DNA from: Arsukibacterium sp.
GTDB taxonomy: Bacteria > Pseudomonadota > Gammaproteobacteria > Enterobacterales > Alteromonadaceae
Length of the DNA stretch: 64,000 nt
Reading direction: 5' to 3'
Assembly (NCBI RefSeq): GCF_018402695.1
Contig: NZ_JAGYIM010000019.1
Coordinates: forward strand, 558,001-622,000
The notes under the pieces were generated by a model. That model searched no databases and was not told where the DNA came from. It saw only the letters and a list, made by a program, of their open reading frames with translations. The position numbers and the translations under genes are program-made. Shown here one piece after another: positions 50,104 through 59,019 of the stretch (the stretch's first letter is position 1; every line of letters starts with the position of its first letter).

Positions 50104-50746
50104 CCCGGCCACCCGCCAAACGTTGTCCGATACTGTTCATTAACTTAATGCCGGCCATTTCCATGGTATCGACAATACTGGCCGTCTTGCTTTGTAACAG
50201 CGCATGCACAAACACCAGCGGTATTGCGGTCATTAAACCAAAAGCTGTGGTGTTCATCGCCACGGAAATACTGGATGACAACAGACTGGCCTTTTCTGAC
50301 GGGTCAGCATTGGCTACGGCAGAGAAGGCTGCGATTAAACCAACGATGGTGCCGAGTAAGCCCAGCAAGGTAGCCACATTCGCCAGTGTTGCTAAAAATG
50401 GCGTTCGTTTTTGCAGACGCAGGCTGTATTCCAGTACCACCTCTTCCATCGCGTATTCCATATCTTCACGCCGGTGCGACGAGGCTAAACGATTGACCCC
50501 ACTGGCCAGCATTAAACTGAGCGGCGTCTGATTACTGTCAGCCTGTTGCAAAATCGCTTTGGTATCAGCCGCGGCTATTGCTGGCTGTAGCTGACGATAA
50601 GCACGCTGATTGCTGGCGTAAACCGAGCGCAAAAACCACCAGCGCTCTATGGTAATGGCAATACCCAGGATCAGAATAAAAGCGATAGGAAATATAAAGT
50701 AGCCACCTTCCTGCAAAAACCGCACTATGCTGTTGACGAAATCCAT
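50087..50746 (-). CDS. MotA/TolQ/ExbB-family proton channel
   Basis: This 219-residue inner-membrane protein has three helices. The first is near 14-34 (YFIFPIAFILILGIAITIERW); the long second and third lie in TPFLATLANVATLLGLLGTIVGLIAAFSAVA and SISVAMNTTAFGLMTAIPLVFVHALL, which match the TolQ/ExbB pore signature. It forms the proton-driven motor with the two ExbD-type proteins that follow. AGAGG precedes the ATG. Confidence 0.9.
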   Translation of the reverse strand: MDFVNSIVRFLQEGGYFIFPIAFILILGIAITIERWWFLRSVYASNQRAYRQLQPAIAAADTKAILQQADSNQTPLSLMLASGVNRLASSHRREDMEYAMEEVVLEYSLRLQKRTPFLATLANVATLLGLLGTIVGLIAAFSAVANADPSEKASLLSSSISVAMNTTAFGLMTAIPLVFVHALLQSKTASIVDTMEMAGIKLMNSIGQRLAGGRDDQKA

Positions 50747-50758
50747 ACTGTAAACCTC

Positions 50759-51142
50759 TTAATTATTTTCTGATGATGCTGTAGCGGCAGGTTGCTGGTT
50801 TAGCGACTGTGCCTCAATAAAACGTAAAAATTGCTGGCGGTCCAGCGGCTTTAATGGCTCCGGCGCCGGATTAATTTCCGGCGCCGGAATACGAATTTGG
50901 GCAATACTGTCCTGCCAAGGCAAAACATATAAGGTTCGTGGTTGCTCCTGATTACCACTGATCGTGGTACTGATATCAACCTGCACCGTGGCAGCGGGTT
51001 GGCGCGCAGCCGCCGCATTTTTGGGCTCTGCCGGCTCAGCTTGCTGGGCCTGAGCTTGCTGGGCCTGAGCCTGCTGCGTCAGACAAACCCCGGCCAGCAA
51101 CAACAGGCTCAGGCTCAACCCTTTAATAGCGAACTGATCCAT
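50759..51142 (-). CDS. Small secreted protein of unknown function
   Basis: This 127-residue protein has a signal peptide (SLSLLLLAGVCLTQQAQA) followed by AQAQQ repeats from a 15-bp tandem repeat, then a short beta-rich part (VQVDISTTISGNQEQPRTLYVLPWQDSIAQIRIPAPEI). I do not recognise the family. Its place between the TPR lipoprotein and exbB, with 3- and 12-bp gaps, suggests it is a periplasmic part of the same envelope complex. Confidence 0.6.
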   Translation of the reverse strand: MDQFAIKGLSLSLLLLAGVCLTQQAQAQQAQAQQAEPAEPKNAAAARQPAATVQVDISTTISGNQEQPRTLYVLPWQDSIAQIRIPAPEINPAPEPLKPLDRQQFLRFIEAQSLNQQPAATASSENN

Positions 51143-51145
51143 CTG

Positions 51146-51889
51146 TTACTCCTGCTGCTCAAGTAAACTTAACCAGGCTTCGGCCATCGGATCGGCTGTC
51201 AGCTGCTGATATTGCTGATAGTGATACCGGGCCTGCTCGGGCTGCGCCAGGTATAACTCGTATAGAAAACCCAGATTTTTATGGGCACTGGCAAAATCGT
51301 TGTTACGTTCAAGCGCGTCCAGCCAGTAGCGCCGGGCCTGATTAAAGTTACCGGCCTGGCGGGCCATAACACCCAGTAAATTGCTTGCTTCAAGGTAATC
51401 CGGCTGTTGCTCAACCAGCGCCGTCAACAGCTGGCGGGCCTGCTCTGGCTGCTGTAACTGCCAGTAACACATCGCCAGATTGTAATGAATACCTGCGGCT
51501 TGGGGCAGGTGCTGCGCTAACGGCTGCAGCAGCGTTAGCGCCTGCTGGTAATCCTGATTACGCATCAGCTCTGTCGCCTGCTGAAACTGGGTCTGCTGTG
51601 CTGGCTGCAACAGCGGTTTAGGCAACACTGGCGCCGGGGTACTGTCCGTACCAGCAGCCTGTCCGTCGTCTGCAGATTGCTCAGCCTGACGTTCGGCTGG
51701 CGCCTGACTTTTTTCTGGCGGTTGTTGCTCGCTGACCGATGGCTGGTCTGCCCCTTGTCCACTGTTCTGGCCGGAAAACTGGGCACAATGGCTTAACGAC
51801 AATACCAGCAGTAATGCCATCGTAACCCGCCCTGCTTTGCTGGCTGGCAAGCCGCGTAAACTCTGGCTGGGACCGTTAGTAAGCTTCAT
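51146..51889 (-). CDS. TPR-containing lipoprotein
   Basis: This 247-residue lipoprotein has lipobox LSLSHC-AQ (C35), a Gln/Ala/Ser-rich linker to about residue 95, then about four tetratricopeptide repeats (QATELMRNQDYQQALTLLQPL, AGIHYNLAMCYWQLQQPEQARQLL, ASNLLGVMARQAGNFNQARRYW, ASAHKNLGFLYELYLAQPEQARYHY). This architecture is like GltE-type TPR lipoproteins of Myxococcus, but only in outline. It overlaps the 958-residue gene by 14 bp. Confidence 0.75.
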   Translation of the reverse strand: MKLTNGPSQSLRGLPASKAGRVTMALLLVLSLSHCAQFSGQNSGQGADQPSVSEQQPPEKSQAPAERQAEQSADDGQAAGTDSTPAPVLPKPLLQPAQQTQFQQATELMRNQDYQQALTLLQPLAQHLPQAAGIHYNLAMCYWQLQQPEQARQLLTALVEQQPDYLEASNLLGVMARQAGNFNQARRYWLDALERNNDFASAHKNLGFLYELYLAQPEQARYHYQQYQQLTADPMAEAWLSLLEQQE

Positions 51890-54752
51890 CAGCGAGCTCC
51901 AGGTAAACTTCAGGTTTGCTGTAGCGGGCCGGAAATAACTCCGCTAATTTGTTAAAACTTGCTGCAACCCATTTGTCATATAATGGCTGCGTAACCAGCG
52001 CAGCATTTTGCTGATATATCTGTATTGCCAGCTCTTCAAACGGGTACGCCTGCTCTTCCAGCAGCAACTCATATTGCTCCAGTGCCAATGGATCCAGGCC
52101 TTTGGGCCGCTCCGAATTCAGCAGCGCACTGGCCATCTGCTGATATAAACTGGCAACCTGATATTGCGCCTGACTATAAAAATCAGCAACCTGCCAGCTC
52201 ATACTGGTTTGCAACAGCGTAATAGCGGCAGTCATATGAGTTTGCTTTTTCTTTAAATTATCGCGCAGGGGCTGGCGCAGTGAAACGCCATTGAACAGAT
52301 CGCTGTTATGCAGCCCCAGTTGTAATGCGGCTTCAGCGGCCAGATAGCGGCTACGTTCACTGCCACTATTTTGCTGGTCTGCAATTTGTTGCTCAGTAAG
52401 TTGCTGTTCAGTAGTGACAATGCGTTGATACCAGAAGTTACGCCGGCTGACATCGTTCTGCGCCTGATACAGTTGGACCAACCGGGCCCGGGCTTCCTGT
52501 GCCGGCAAATGGGGCTCAGTATATTGATTGGCATAGCTGCGATAAGCCAGCCGGGCTGCTTCACTATTGCCGGCTTGCCAGTAATATCCTGCTGCTTTAT
52601 ACAATAATGCTTGCTGCTCAGCGCCTGTGGGTAACTGTGCCACTTGCTGGCTGATTAAATCGGCTGCACGTTGCCAGTCCTCTAACTGCTCGTAGCTATT
52701 TAACATCGCCGTGGTAATTGCCGGCTGTTCAGCGCTATCCGGATAGCGCTGCTGGTAGGCTTGCATCAGGCTGATTGCTTCGGGCAGGTCCTGCTGTTCA
52801 AGCAGCAGACTAATTTGCTGATAAGCCGCACTTTGATGGTATTCCGATTCCGGCAGCTCAAGTAAACGTTGTAAATGAGCCAGCTGCGCACTAACAGTTA
52901 AGCCCGTTTGCTGCGCCTGCTGATACACCGCAGAAGCCAGTTGCTGACTAAGCAGCTGCCGTCTTTCTGTCGCAACAGTGCTGTCATCGGCCTGATAAAT
53001 ACGCAGCAGATGCTGGATGCTTTGCTCAGCCTGCGCATACTCGCCAACAGCCAGTTCAGTCTGGCTGACAATGAATAAAGCTTCGTTCACCAGCTGAGGC
53101 TTACTATCCTCAGGATGCGGCCAGTCGGTTACCCGGTTGGCATAGCTTACAATTTCTGAATAAGTCTGTTGCTGATAAAGCTCGGTCAGCTGATTTAATG
53201 CCACCTGTTGTGCTGCCGGGTGGCGACTGTGCCAGCGGACAAACTGCTGTTGTTGCTGCCACCAGATAGCCGCTGCTGCCGCACTGGCACCGGTTGCAGT
53301 GGCTAACTCTTCACTTAGCAGCAGCGCCCGGTAGGCGGCTTGCTCCGCAGTAAAGCTGCGGGCGTTCAGTTTTGTAGTGGGATAACCCAGTTGCTGATAC
53401 GCCTCCAGTGCGGCCTTTTGATCGCCACTGCCTGCCAGTGCCTCTGCCAGCAGATAACGTACATCATCTGCCAACAGCAAGCTGTCGTCGTTCTGCTCTG
53501 GCGCTAATAACGGTTGCACCAGCAGCAGTTGCTGCCAGTATTGCACCAGGTTGGCAAACTGCGCTGGCTGGTCTTGCTCGCTGGCTTGCTGCGCCTGCTG
53601 ATGCCCCTTGCGGCCAAAATAATCGAGATATTGGGCTAATTGCGGCGCCAGTTCAGCCTGCTCTGTTGGCCTGGCTTGTTGCCAGAAGGCCGAAGCCGGG
53701 CCAAACCGCCGGATAAAAGCCTGCTGGGCCAGCTCGGCGTTGTCAGCTTCGGCATAATCCAGATGATATTGCACCAACTGCAATTGCATACGGGCGGCCT
53801 CTATGGCCAGCGGCTGATCGGCAATAAACAGCCGGTAACTGTCCAGCGCCGCCTGATTTAGCTCTTTTTCAAATAAAAAATCTGCCAGAGCCTGAAATAA
53901 TGCCGCCTGATACGGCAGCGGCCGCTGCTCTGGCGGGCCGTCACGATAATCAGCCCGTTTCAGCAGCGCCAATAAACTTGCTGCCTGCTGCTGGTAGCTC
54001 AGTGAAATGCTTAAGATCCGCTGCAACTCCTGCCGCAGGCTTTGTTGCTCATCTTCATTCAGCCGCTGATGATAGGTTAAATCCAGTGCCTGTAAAAAGG
54101 CATCATCAGCGAATGCATATTGCTGCAGCTGAAAGTGACTCCAGCCCGTCATATATAACGCATGCTGACTGAGCTCTGGTCCTGCCAGGCTTAACACCTG
54201 TTCAAAAGCGCTCAGCGCCTCAGGATAACTGGCCTGGCTATAATAAATATCACCCACTCTGAACCAGAGTTCGGCCGCAAAATCGCTTTCTGGATAGCGT
54301 TGTAGCAACTGCTGCATCTGGCGTTGCGCTGCCTGGCTGTCGCCAGTCAAATCGAGTGCCCGGGCCAGTTGGTAATAAATCAGCTCGTTGTTAGGATCGT
54401 CCGGAAACTGCTGTAACAAAGCCCGGTATTGTGCAATCAACTGCGCTAAGGCCTGTTGTTCCGCCTCCGGCCCAAGCTCGCTCAACTCCAGTTGCCGGGT
54501 GTTAAGTTGCGACAAGCGATACAGTACTTTTTGCCGCACCGCTAAGGCCGGGGCAAGTGCCAGCAAATCCTGATATACCTGTTGCAAGTGGGCTGGCGTC
54601 ACTAATTCTGGCTCAGGTAATGCCGCCTGATCAAACGGCGCCAATTCTGCCAGAGTAGCCCGGCGCACTGTTTTATCCGGCGCAGAGCTACAGGCGCTCA
54701 GCAGGCTGAGCGTCAGCAATGACATAACTGCGTAAGGAATGTGACTGCGCAT
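51876..54752 (-). CDS. Large TPR lipoprotein
   Basis: This 958-residue lipoprotein has signal peptide ...LLSAC-SS (C21) and many TPR-like helical repeats across its length (ELIYYQLARALDLTGDSQAAQRQMQQLLQRYPESDFAAELWFRVGDIYYSQASYPEALSAFEQVL is the clearest pair, about residues 120-185). It is very rich in Gln, Ala and Leu. It is probably a periplasmic scaffold. The nearest outline match is the large TPR protein GltI of the Myxococcus gliding complex; homology is not shown. Start and stop overlap the neighbours by 1 and 14 bp. Confidence 0.72.
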   Translation of the reverse strand: MRSHIPYAVMSLLTLSLLSACSSAPDKTVRRATLAELAPFDQAALPEPELVTPAHLQQVYQDLLALAPALAVRQKVLYRLSQLNTRQLELSELGPEAEQQALAQLIAQYRALLQQFPDDPNNELIYYQLARALDLTGDSQAAQRQMQQLLQRYPESDFAAELWFRVGDIYYSQASYPEALSAFEQVLSLAGPELSQHALYMTGWSHFQLQQYAFADDAFLQALDLTYHQRLNEDEQQSLRQELQRILSISLSYQQQAASLLALLKRADYRDGPPEQRPLPYQAALFQALADFLFEKELNQAALDSYRLFIADQPLAIEAARMQLQLVQYHLDYAEADNAELAQQAFIRRFGPASAFWQQARPTEQAELAPQLAQYLDYFGRKGHQQAQQASEQDQPAQFANLVQYWQQLLLVQPLLAPEQNDDSLLLADDVRYLLAEALAGSGDQKAALEAYQQLGYPTTKLNARSFTAEQAAYRALLLSEELATATGASAAAAAIWWQQQQQFVRWHSRHPAAQQVALNQLTELYQQQTYSEIVSYANRVTDWPHPEDSKPQLVNEALFIVSQTELAVGEYAQAEQSIQHLLRIYQADDSTVATERRQLLSQQLASAVYQQAQQTGLTVSAQLAHLQRLLELPESEYHQSAAYQQISLLLEQQDLPEAISLMQAYQQRYPDSAEQPAITTAMLNSYEQLEDWQRAADLISQQVAQLPTGAEQQALLYKAAGYYWQAGNSEAARLAYRSYANQYTEPHLPAQEARARLVQLYQAQNDVSRRNFWYQRIVTTEQQLTEQQIADQQNSGSERSRYLAAEAALQLGLHNSDLFNGVSLRQPLRDNLKKKQTHMTAAITLLQTSMSWQVADFYSQAQYQVASLYQQMASALLNSERPKGLDPLALEQYELLLEEQAYPFEELAIQIYQQNAALVTQPLYDKWVAASFNKLAELFPARYSKPEVYLELADEAY

Positions 54753-56623
54753 TACTGCCCCTCCTGAGTGGTCAGTAATAGCTGCTCCATTACCCGGGCA
54801 ATCGCCTGCGTATTTACCCGGCGCATTTCCTGTAATTGGGCACGCTCAGCCTGGCGCAGTTGCTGCAGCTCAGTATTCAGCTGCGCCAACAACTGTTGTT
54901 GCCGGGCCGCTAACGCAGTTGCAAACTGGCTTTCCTGGTCTGACAGTGTTGCCAGTTGCTGCTGTTGGCTCAGTAAACGCTCAGTTTTGCCGTCAAGCCG
55001 GGTTAACCGGGCCAAAGCGTCGTTAATCCGGGTAAGCTCTGCCGTCAGTTGCTGCTGCTGTTTAGTCAGCTGCCAGCGCCGCTCGGCACTGTTATATTGA
55101 TAATGCCATTGCAAAATGCCGCGTAACCGGCTCAGACGTGCTGCTGCCTGGCTAACATCACGACCAGCGGCAGTCAGTGCCGCAACCCGCTCTTCTGCCC
55201 TGCCAAGCATGCGCTGCAACTGAGCAAAGTGTTGCTCTGTGTCATCCAGCCACAACTGCCCGGCCATTGGCTGTTGTGTTGCCGCAACAATAACCGAGGT
55301 CAGTTGCGCTGCTTTCTGTTGCAATTGTTGCTGCTTCTCGATTAACCCCGGCAAGGTGCTGCTAAGTAATTGTTGCTGCTGCCCCAGCTTAATCTGTACC
55401 ACGTCACTCAAGCGTTCGATCTGGCTTAACCGCTGCTGTTGCAGTTGCTGTAGCTGTTGCAACGCAGCAAGCTGGCTATTTAGCCGAAATAGTGGCGCTT
55501 GCTGGCGCAACTGATAACGCTGCCAGCCACTTAGCCCGGCAGGGTCTGCTAATTGCTCAAGCTGCACCGGGCTGGCATGGTCGCTATTCGCCGCCAGTTG
55601 TTGCTGATAATACTGATCGGCCCAGCGATACGCGGCCAGCGCATCTTGCTGGGCCAGGGCCCGTTCAAACTGGTTACCTAACTGATGCGCTGCCAGCCAG
55701 CTGGCCGGAGCATAGGGAAAGCGTTCAATCAGCTGCTGCAGTAACGACAACAGCGTCGGTATTTGCCGGTTTTCCGTCAGCACATCGCGGTATAAGGTCA
55801 TTGCTGACAGTGTCAACACACTGCTACTGGCAAACTCGCTCAGTACCTGCTGCGCATCAGCCCATTGCAATTGGTCAACCAGCAGCCCGGCTTTTAGCAA
55901 CTGTAAGTAATCAGCCAGCGCCTCACGCTCGGTGGCATCGCTGAGCAAGGGTTCTGCTGCCCGCCAGCTGAACAGCCGCTGCCAGAAACCCGGCTGCGGC
56001 TCGGCGCCCAACTGCTCGCTCAGTTGGCCCAGTAACGCCAGCGCCTGCGCAGGTTGCTGTTGTTGGCGCAGCGCCAGAATTTGATTAATCACCACGTAGG
56101 GCAGCTCATTCTGCCCCGCCAGCCGGCTGAAGACCTGAGGGTCGCCAGCCATTGTATCGGGCCAGTTAAGCAGTTGTTGTAACAGCTCTGCCTGGCCGGC
56201 AAGTTCTGCCAGCGGTGGGGTCAGCTGCTGAAGATAGTACCGGGCCTGCTCAGTGTACTGTTGTTCATACTGATACCGGCTGAACTGCAACAGCGCAATA
56301 TTCCTAAGCTCCCGGGGCAGCTTGCCGCTGAGGGTCTGATCATCTAACAAACGTTTTAACAAACTGGCGGTCGCCGCTGGCATATCCAGTTGTAACAGCA
56401 ACCCGGCCTGAAACAGGCTGGCTTTGGCCGGTTCTTCCGGTGCCAGGGATAACTGCAACAGCGCCTGATAGTAATCTTCCTGATAAAAATGCCAGGCCGC
56501 CAGCCGATATTGTTTTTCGCTTTGTGCAAACGGCGCTGCTGCGACCGGAAGCAGCACACCTGACGCCAGTAACAGCGCGCTGAGTGTGCTTGCCAGTAGC
56601 GGCCTTATTCGTTGCCTGACCAT
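54752..56623 (-). CDS. Secreted TPR/coiled-coil protein
   Basis: This 623-residue protein has a signal peptide (STLSALLLASGVLLPVAAA), an N-terminal half with TPR-like helices (YRLAAWHFYQEDYYQALLQLSLAPEEPAKASLFQAGLLLQ) and a C-terminal half (about 380-610) of long Gln-rich heptad-like coiled coil. It is probably a periplasmic structural part. It overlaps the 958-residue TPR gene by one base (TGATG-type coupling) and the preceding gene by 19 bp. No enzyme motif is visible. Confidence 0.68.
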   Translation of the reverse strand: MVRQRIRPLLASTLSALLLASGVLLPVAAAPFAQSEKQYRLAAWHFYQEDYYQALLQLSLAPEEPAKASLFQAGLLLQLDMPAATASLLKRLLDDQTLSGKLPRELRNIALLQFSRYQYEQQYTEQARYYLQQLTPPLAELAGQAELLQQLLNWPDTMAGDPQVFSRLAGQNELPYVVINQILALRQQQQPAQALALLGQLSEQLGAEPQPGFWQRLFSWRAAEPLLSDATEREALADYLQLLKAGLLVDQLQWADAQQVLSEFASSSVLTLSAMTLYRDVLTENRQIPTLLSLLQQLIERFPYAPASWLAAHQLGNQFERALAQQDALAAYRWADQYYQQQLAANSDHASPVQLEQLADPAGLSGWQRYQLRQQAPLFRLNSQLAALQQLQQLQQQRLSQIERLSDVVQIKLGQQQQLLSSTLPGLIEKQQQLQQKAAQLTSVIVAATQQPMAGQLWLDDTEQHFAQLQRMLGRAEERVAALTAAGRDVSQAAARLSRLRGILQWHYQYNSAERRWQLTKQQQQLTAELTRINDALARLTRLDGKTERLLSQQQQLATLSDQESQFATALAARQQQLLAQLNTELQQLRQAERAQLQEMRRVNTQAIARVMEQLLLTTQEGQ

Positions 56624-57141
56624 ACTTCTACACTAAAATCAGGTTGGTAATTGGCGCTGCTGTCGGTAATTTTCAGCTCCAGCAGCATGGCATCGTCCGC
56701 TTTGGTAAAACGGTGGCTGATTGCCCGCCGGTAATCTTTGTCTTCCGGGCCTTTACCAACAAATACAGCAGTTAGCGTATGCTCGCCCGCGCGGATGTTA
56801 CCTTTGTACAATGGCTGTACAGCGCCGCGTGCCAGGCCGGCCAGCTCACTCTGGGTGTACAGGTGAGCGCCGATAGCTTGATCGTTTAGCTTCAGTTGAA
56901 TGCTGTCCAGCTGGAAAAAACGTCCGGCATCCACCGAGACAAATACCGCCAGTTGCGTTTGTGGCGGGAACAATAATTCCTCTTCCAGAATAAACAGCTC
57001 CCGGTTCAGGGCAATAGCCTGCTGCTTTAACTGCTCCAGTTGCTGCTGGGCGGACTGCTCTGTTGTGGCTGCAGTTGATTGCGACGGCACTGCCAGCAAC
57101 AGCACGCTAAGCAATACGGATATAACAAACTGACATTTCAT
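56605..57141 (-). CDS. Small secreted protein, GltD/GltF-like position, function unknown
   Basis: This 178-residue protein has a signal peptide (SVLLSVLLLAVPSQSTAA), a short coiled coil (QSAQQQLEQLKQQAIALNRELFILEEELLFPP) and a beta-sandwich-like domain (LAVFVSVDAGRFFQLDSIQLKLND, AGEHTLTAVFVGKGPEDKDYRRAISHRFTKADD). I do not recognise a named family. It sits 12 bp after the DUF3570 gene and overlaps the coiled-coil gene by 19 bp. Confidence 0.6.
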   Translation of the reverse strand: MKCQFVISVLLSVLLLAVPSQSTAATTEQSAQQQLEQLKQQAIALNRELFILEEELLFPPQTQLAVFVSVDAGRFFQLDSIQLKLNDQAIGAHLYTQSELAGLARGAVQPLYKGNIRAGEHTLTAVFVGKGPEDKDYRRAISHRFTKADDAMLLELKITDSSANYQPDFSVEVWSGNE

Positions 57142-57153
57142 GCTGCAACCCCA

Positions 57154-58293
57154 CTAAAAATAAACACTGAAAAAGGCCCGGTAAACATTGGCAGTTAACC
57201 GGTACAAAGGCTCGGCACCGGCCTCTGTGCCGGCGACAGTGACGTTACGAAAGTTGTTGTAGTTAAACCGGATATGGTCCCACTCCAGATTTAACTCTGG
57301 TTTGGCGGCCGGCCACCACGACCAGCTGGCAAACCGGTAGCTTGCCCCCACTCCAATACTCAGATTGTTGAAATCGCTCAGCTCTTTGTCTCTGGCCATA
57401 AAGTTTTGTTGGTCAGCGAATTCAAACAGGTCGGCGTAAAACGATGCCTGTCCCTGCTGGTACCAGCGCACGTGGCTATCCAGCACCCAGCGCTCACCCA
57501 GCGGATGCACATACTCCAGCTCCGCATCAAACGCCTGAATATCCCAACTGTCCTGATAATGACGCAGCGAGGCCGTCAATGCCGCCCGGTAGGGTAAATA
57601 AAACTTGTTAACCAGCCCCAGCGCAAAGCTGTTGCGGGTATTGGGGTATATTTCAAACTGATAACCATACCCCAGCTCTGCCAGCGGATCACGGTAACGC
57701 ACACTGCGATAAGGGTTATTCAAAAACCCTTGCTCCATATCCACTTCGGCATTCAGCGCACTGATCCAGCGCGTGGTCAGCACCTGGGTAATGCCCAGGC
57801 TATAACTGTAGCGCCGTAATTCTTCACTGAAACTTTCATCACCGTTGCGGCCAATTTCGTCATCACCCACTGCCGCGTTCAAACTTAACGTGGTCATGCC
57901 GCCAAACGTATCATGGGCAACACCAAAGGACACTGACCTGGCGTTATAGTCATCCTCGTCACTCTGTGCGTAATTCAGCGACAAAATACTGTTACCGGTC
58001 AGGTAATCCAGGCCAACCCGGCTTTCTATCCGGGTTTCACTGTAGGCCGAAGCGGTGGCGATAACGTCAATTGAGGCGCCGGATACCGTATCGACATAAT
58101 AAAAACCTGATACCGATACCTGCTCGCCAATTTTACTGCGTAGCATCAGCGCCGGGCCATCAATTGATACCCCGCCACCCTGATAACTGTGCTGCATCAG
58201 ATCAATCCGGTTATCTGGCAGTACCGCTGCTACAAGCGACGTGCTGCACAGCAACGCCGCCAGCAGCAGTAGCTGGCACTTAGTTGCAGCCAC
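57154..58293 (-). CDS. DUF3570 outer-membrane beta-barrel protein
   Basis: This 379-residue protein has a signal peptide (LLLLAALLCSTSLVAA) and the DUF3570 opening (DNRIDLMQHSYQGGGVSIDGPALMLRSKIGEQVSVSGFYYVDTVSGASIDV). Many alternating amphipathic strands follow, and the C-terminus ends in Phe (FFSVYF), as in Bam-inserted porins. The open frame runs upstream to 58443, but the GTG at 58293 with GGAGG 5 bp upstream gives the correct signal peptide. That GGAGG lies inside the Gly codons of the preceding DUF4266 gene, which it overlaps by 14 bp. Biochemical role unknown. Confidence 0.85.
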   Translation of the reverse strand: MAATKCQLLLLAALLCSTSLVAAVLPDNRIDLMQHSYQGGGVSIDGPALMLRSKIGEQVSVSGFYYVDTVSGASIDVIATASAYSETRIESRVGLDYLTGNSILSLNYAQSDEDDYNARSVSFGVAHDTFGGMTTLSLNAAVGDDEIGRNGDESFSEELRRYSYSLGITQVLTTRWISALNAEVDMEQGFLNNPYRSVRYRDPLAELGYGYQFEIYPNTRNSFALGLVNKFYLPYRAALTASLRHYQDSWDIQAFDAELEYVHPLGERWVLDSHVRWYQQGQASFYADLFEFADQQNFMARDKELSDFNNLSIGVGASYRFASWSWWPAAKPELNLEWDHIRFNYNNFRNVTVAGTEAGAEPLYRLTANVYRAFFSVYF

Positions 58294-58528
58294 AACCGCC
58301 TCCACCGCTGCCGTCAGCACCTTTTGCGGCTTCCCGCGAGTCCCGCACATGGGCACTATGCTGCAACGCCACCGGATGGCGGCCAAAGGCCATAATCGGG
58401 TCAGCAAGCTCCGCCCGCTGATACGGCTTAACCCATGGCTCAATACTGGCGCAGCCGGCCAGACCGAATAATACCAGCATGGCTGTCAGCAGCTTAGTTG
58501 CGCAGCAGGGTCTTAATATCGTTTTCAT
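58280..58528 (-). CDS. DUF4266 small lipoprotein with Gly/Cys tail
   Basis: This 82-residue lipoprotein (AMLVLFGLAGC-AS) has the family core WVKPYQRAELADPIMAF and ends in GGGGCGCN, a conserved Gly/Cys tail that could bind metal or be modified. DUF4266, DUF3570, a thioredoxin and ApbE frequently occur together. The ATG at 58528 gives a proper lipoprotein signal and makes a 35-bp overlap with tlpA in another frame. Function is unknown. Confidence 0.8.
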   Translation of the reverse strand: MKTILRPCCATKLLTAMLVLFGLAGCASIEPWVKPYQRAELADPIMAFGRHPVALQHSAHVRDSREAAKGADGSGGGGCGCN

Positions 58529-59003
58529 ATTTTTGCTCATAGCCCGGTTTATATCCCCGATGCACACTGTGCACGTCGCCATCCTGATTGATAATTACTG
58601 TAGTCGGCATCGCCTGCACCTGATAACTTTCTGACACACTGTTTTCGGTATCAAACAAAATAGGAAATTCAACCTGGGTCTTACTCAGATATTTCTGAGC
58701 AGCACTGCTGTCTGCTTCGACATTCACTCCCCACACCTGAACCCCTAACGGTTGATACTTACTGGCCAGTTTATCCAGCGCCGGCATTTCCTGAATACAG
58801 GGGCCGCACCAGCTGGCCCAGAAATTCAGCACAATAATGTCTCCTCTTTGCTCAGCCAGCCGCAGATTAACGCCGCTTAATGCTTTAAGAGTAAAATCAG
58901 GCGCTAAAGCACGCTGTCCAGCACTACCATTGTTAATGACGCTGGCACTTTGGGCACTTAATGGCAGCACAGTTAACAACAAACTACATAACAGTGTTTT
59001 CAT
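58494..59003 (-). CDS. TlpA-family thioredoxin-like protein
   Basis: This 169-residue periplasmic protein has a signal peptide (MKTLLCSLLLTVLPLSAQSA), the APDFTLKALSG start of TlpA/ResA proteins and the active site WASWCGPC (cysteines near 66 and 69). The cis-Pro lies in VQAMPTTVIINQDG. TlpA proteins reduce disulfides, for example in apocytochrome c, which fits the heme proteins in the same operon. The reducing partner (CcdA/DsbD) is not in the window. Confidence 0.9.
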   Translation of the reverse strand: MKTLLCSLLLTVLPLSAQSASVINNGSAGQRALAPDFTLKALSGVNLRLAEQRGDIIVLNFWASWCGPCIQEMPALDKLASKYQPLGVQVWGVNVEADSSAAQKYLSKTQVEFPILFDTENSVSESYQVQAMPTTVIINQDGDVHSVHRGYKPGYEQKYENDIKTLLRN

Positions 59004-59019
59004 ACAACTTTCCCATTTT

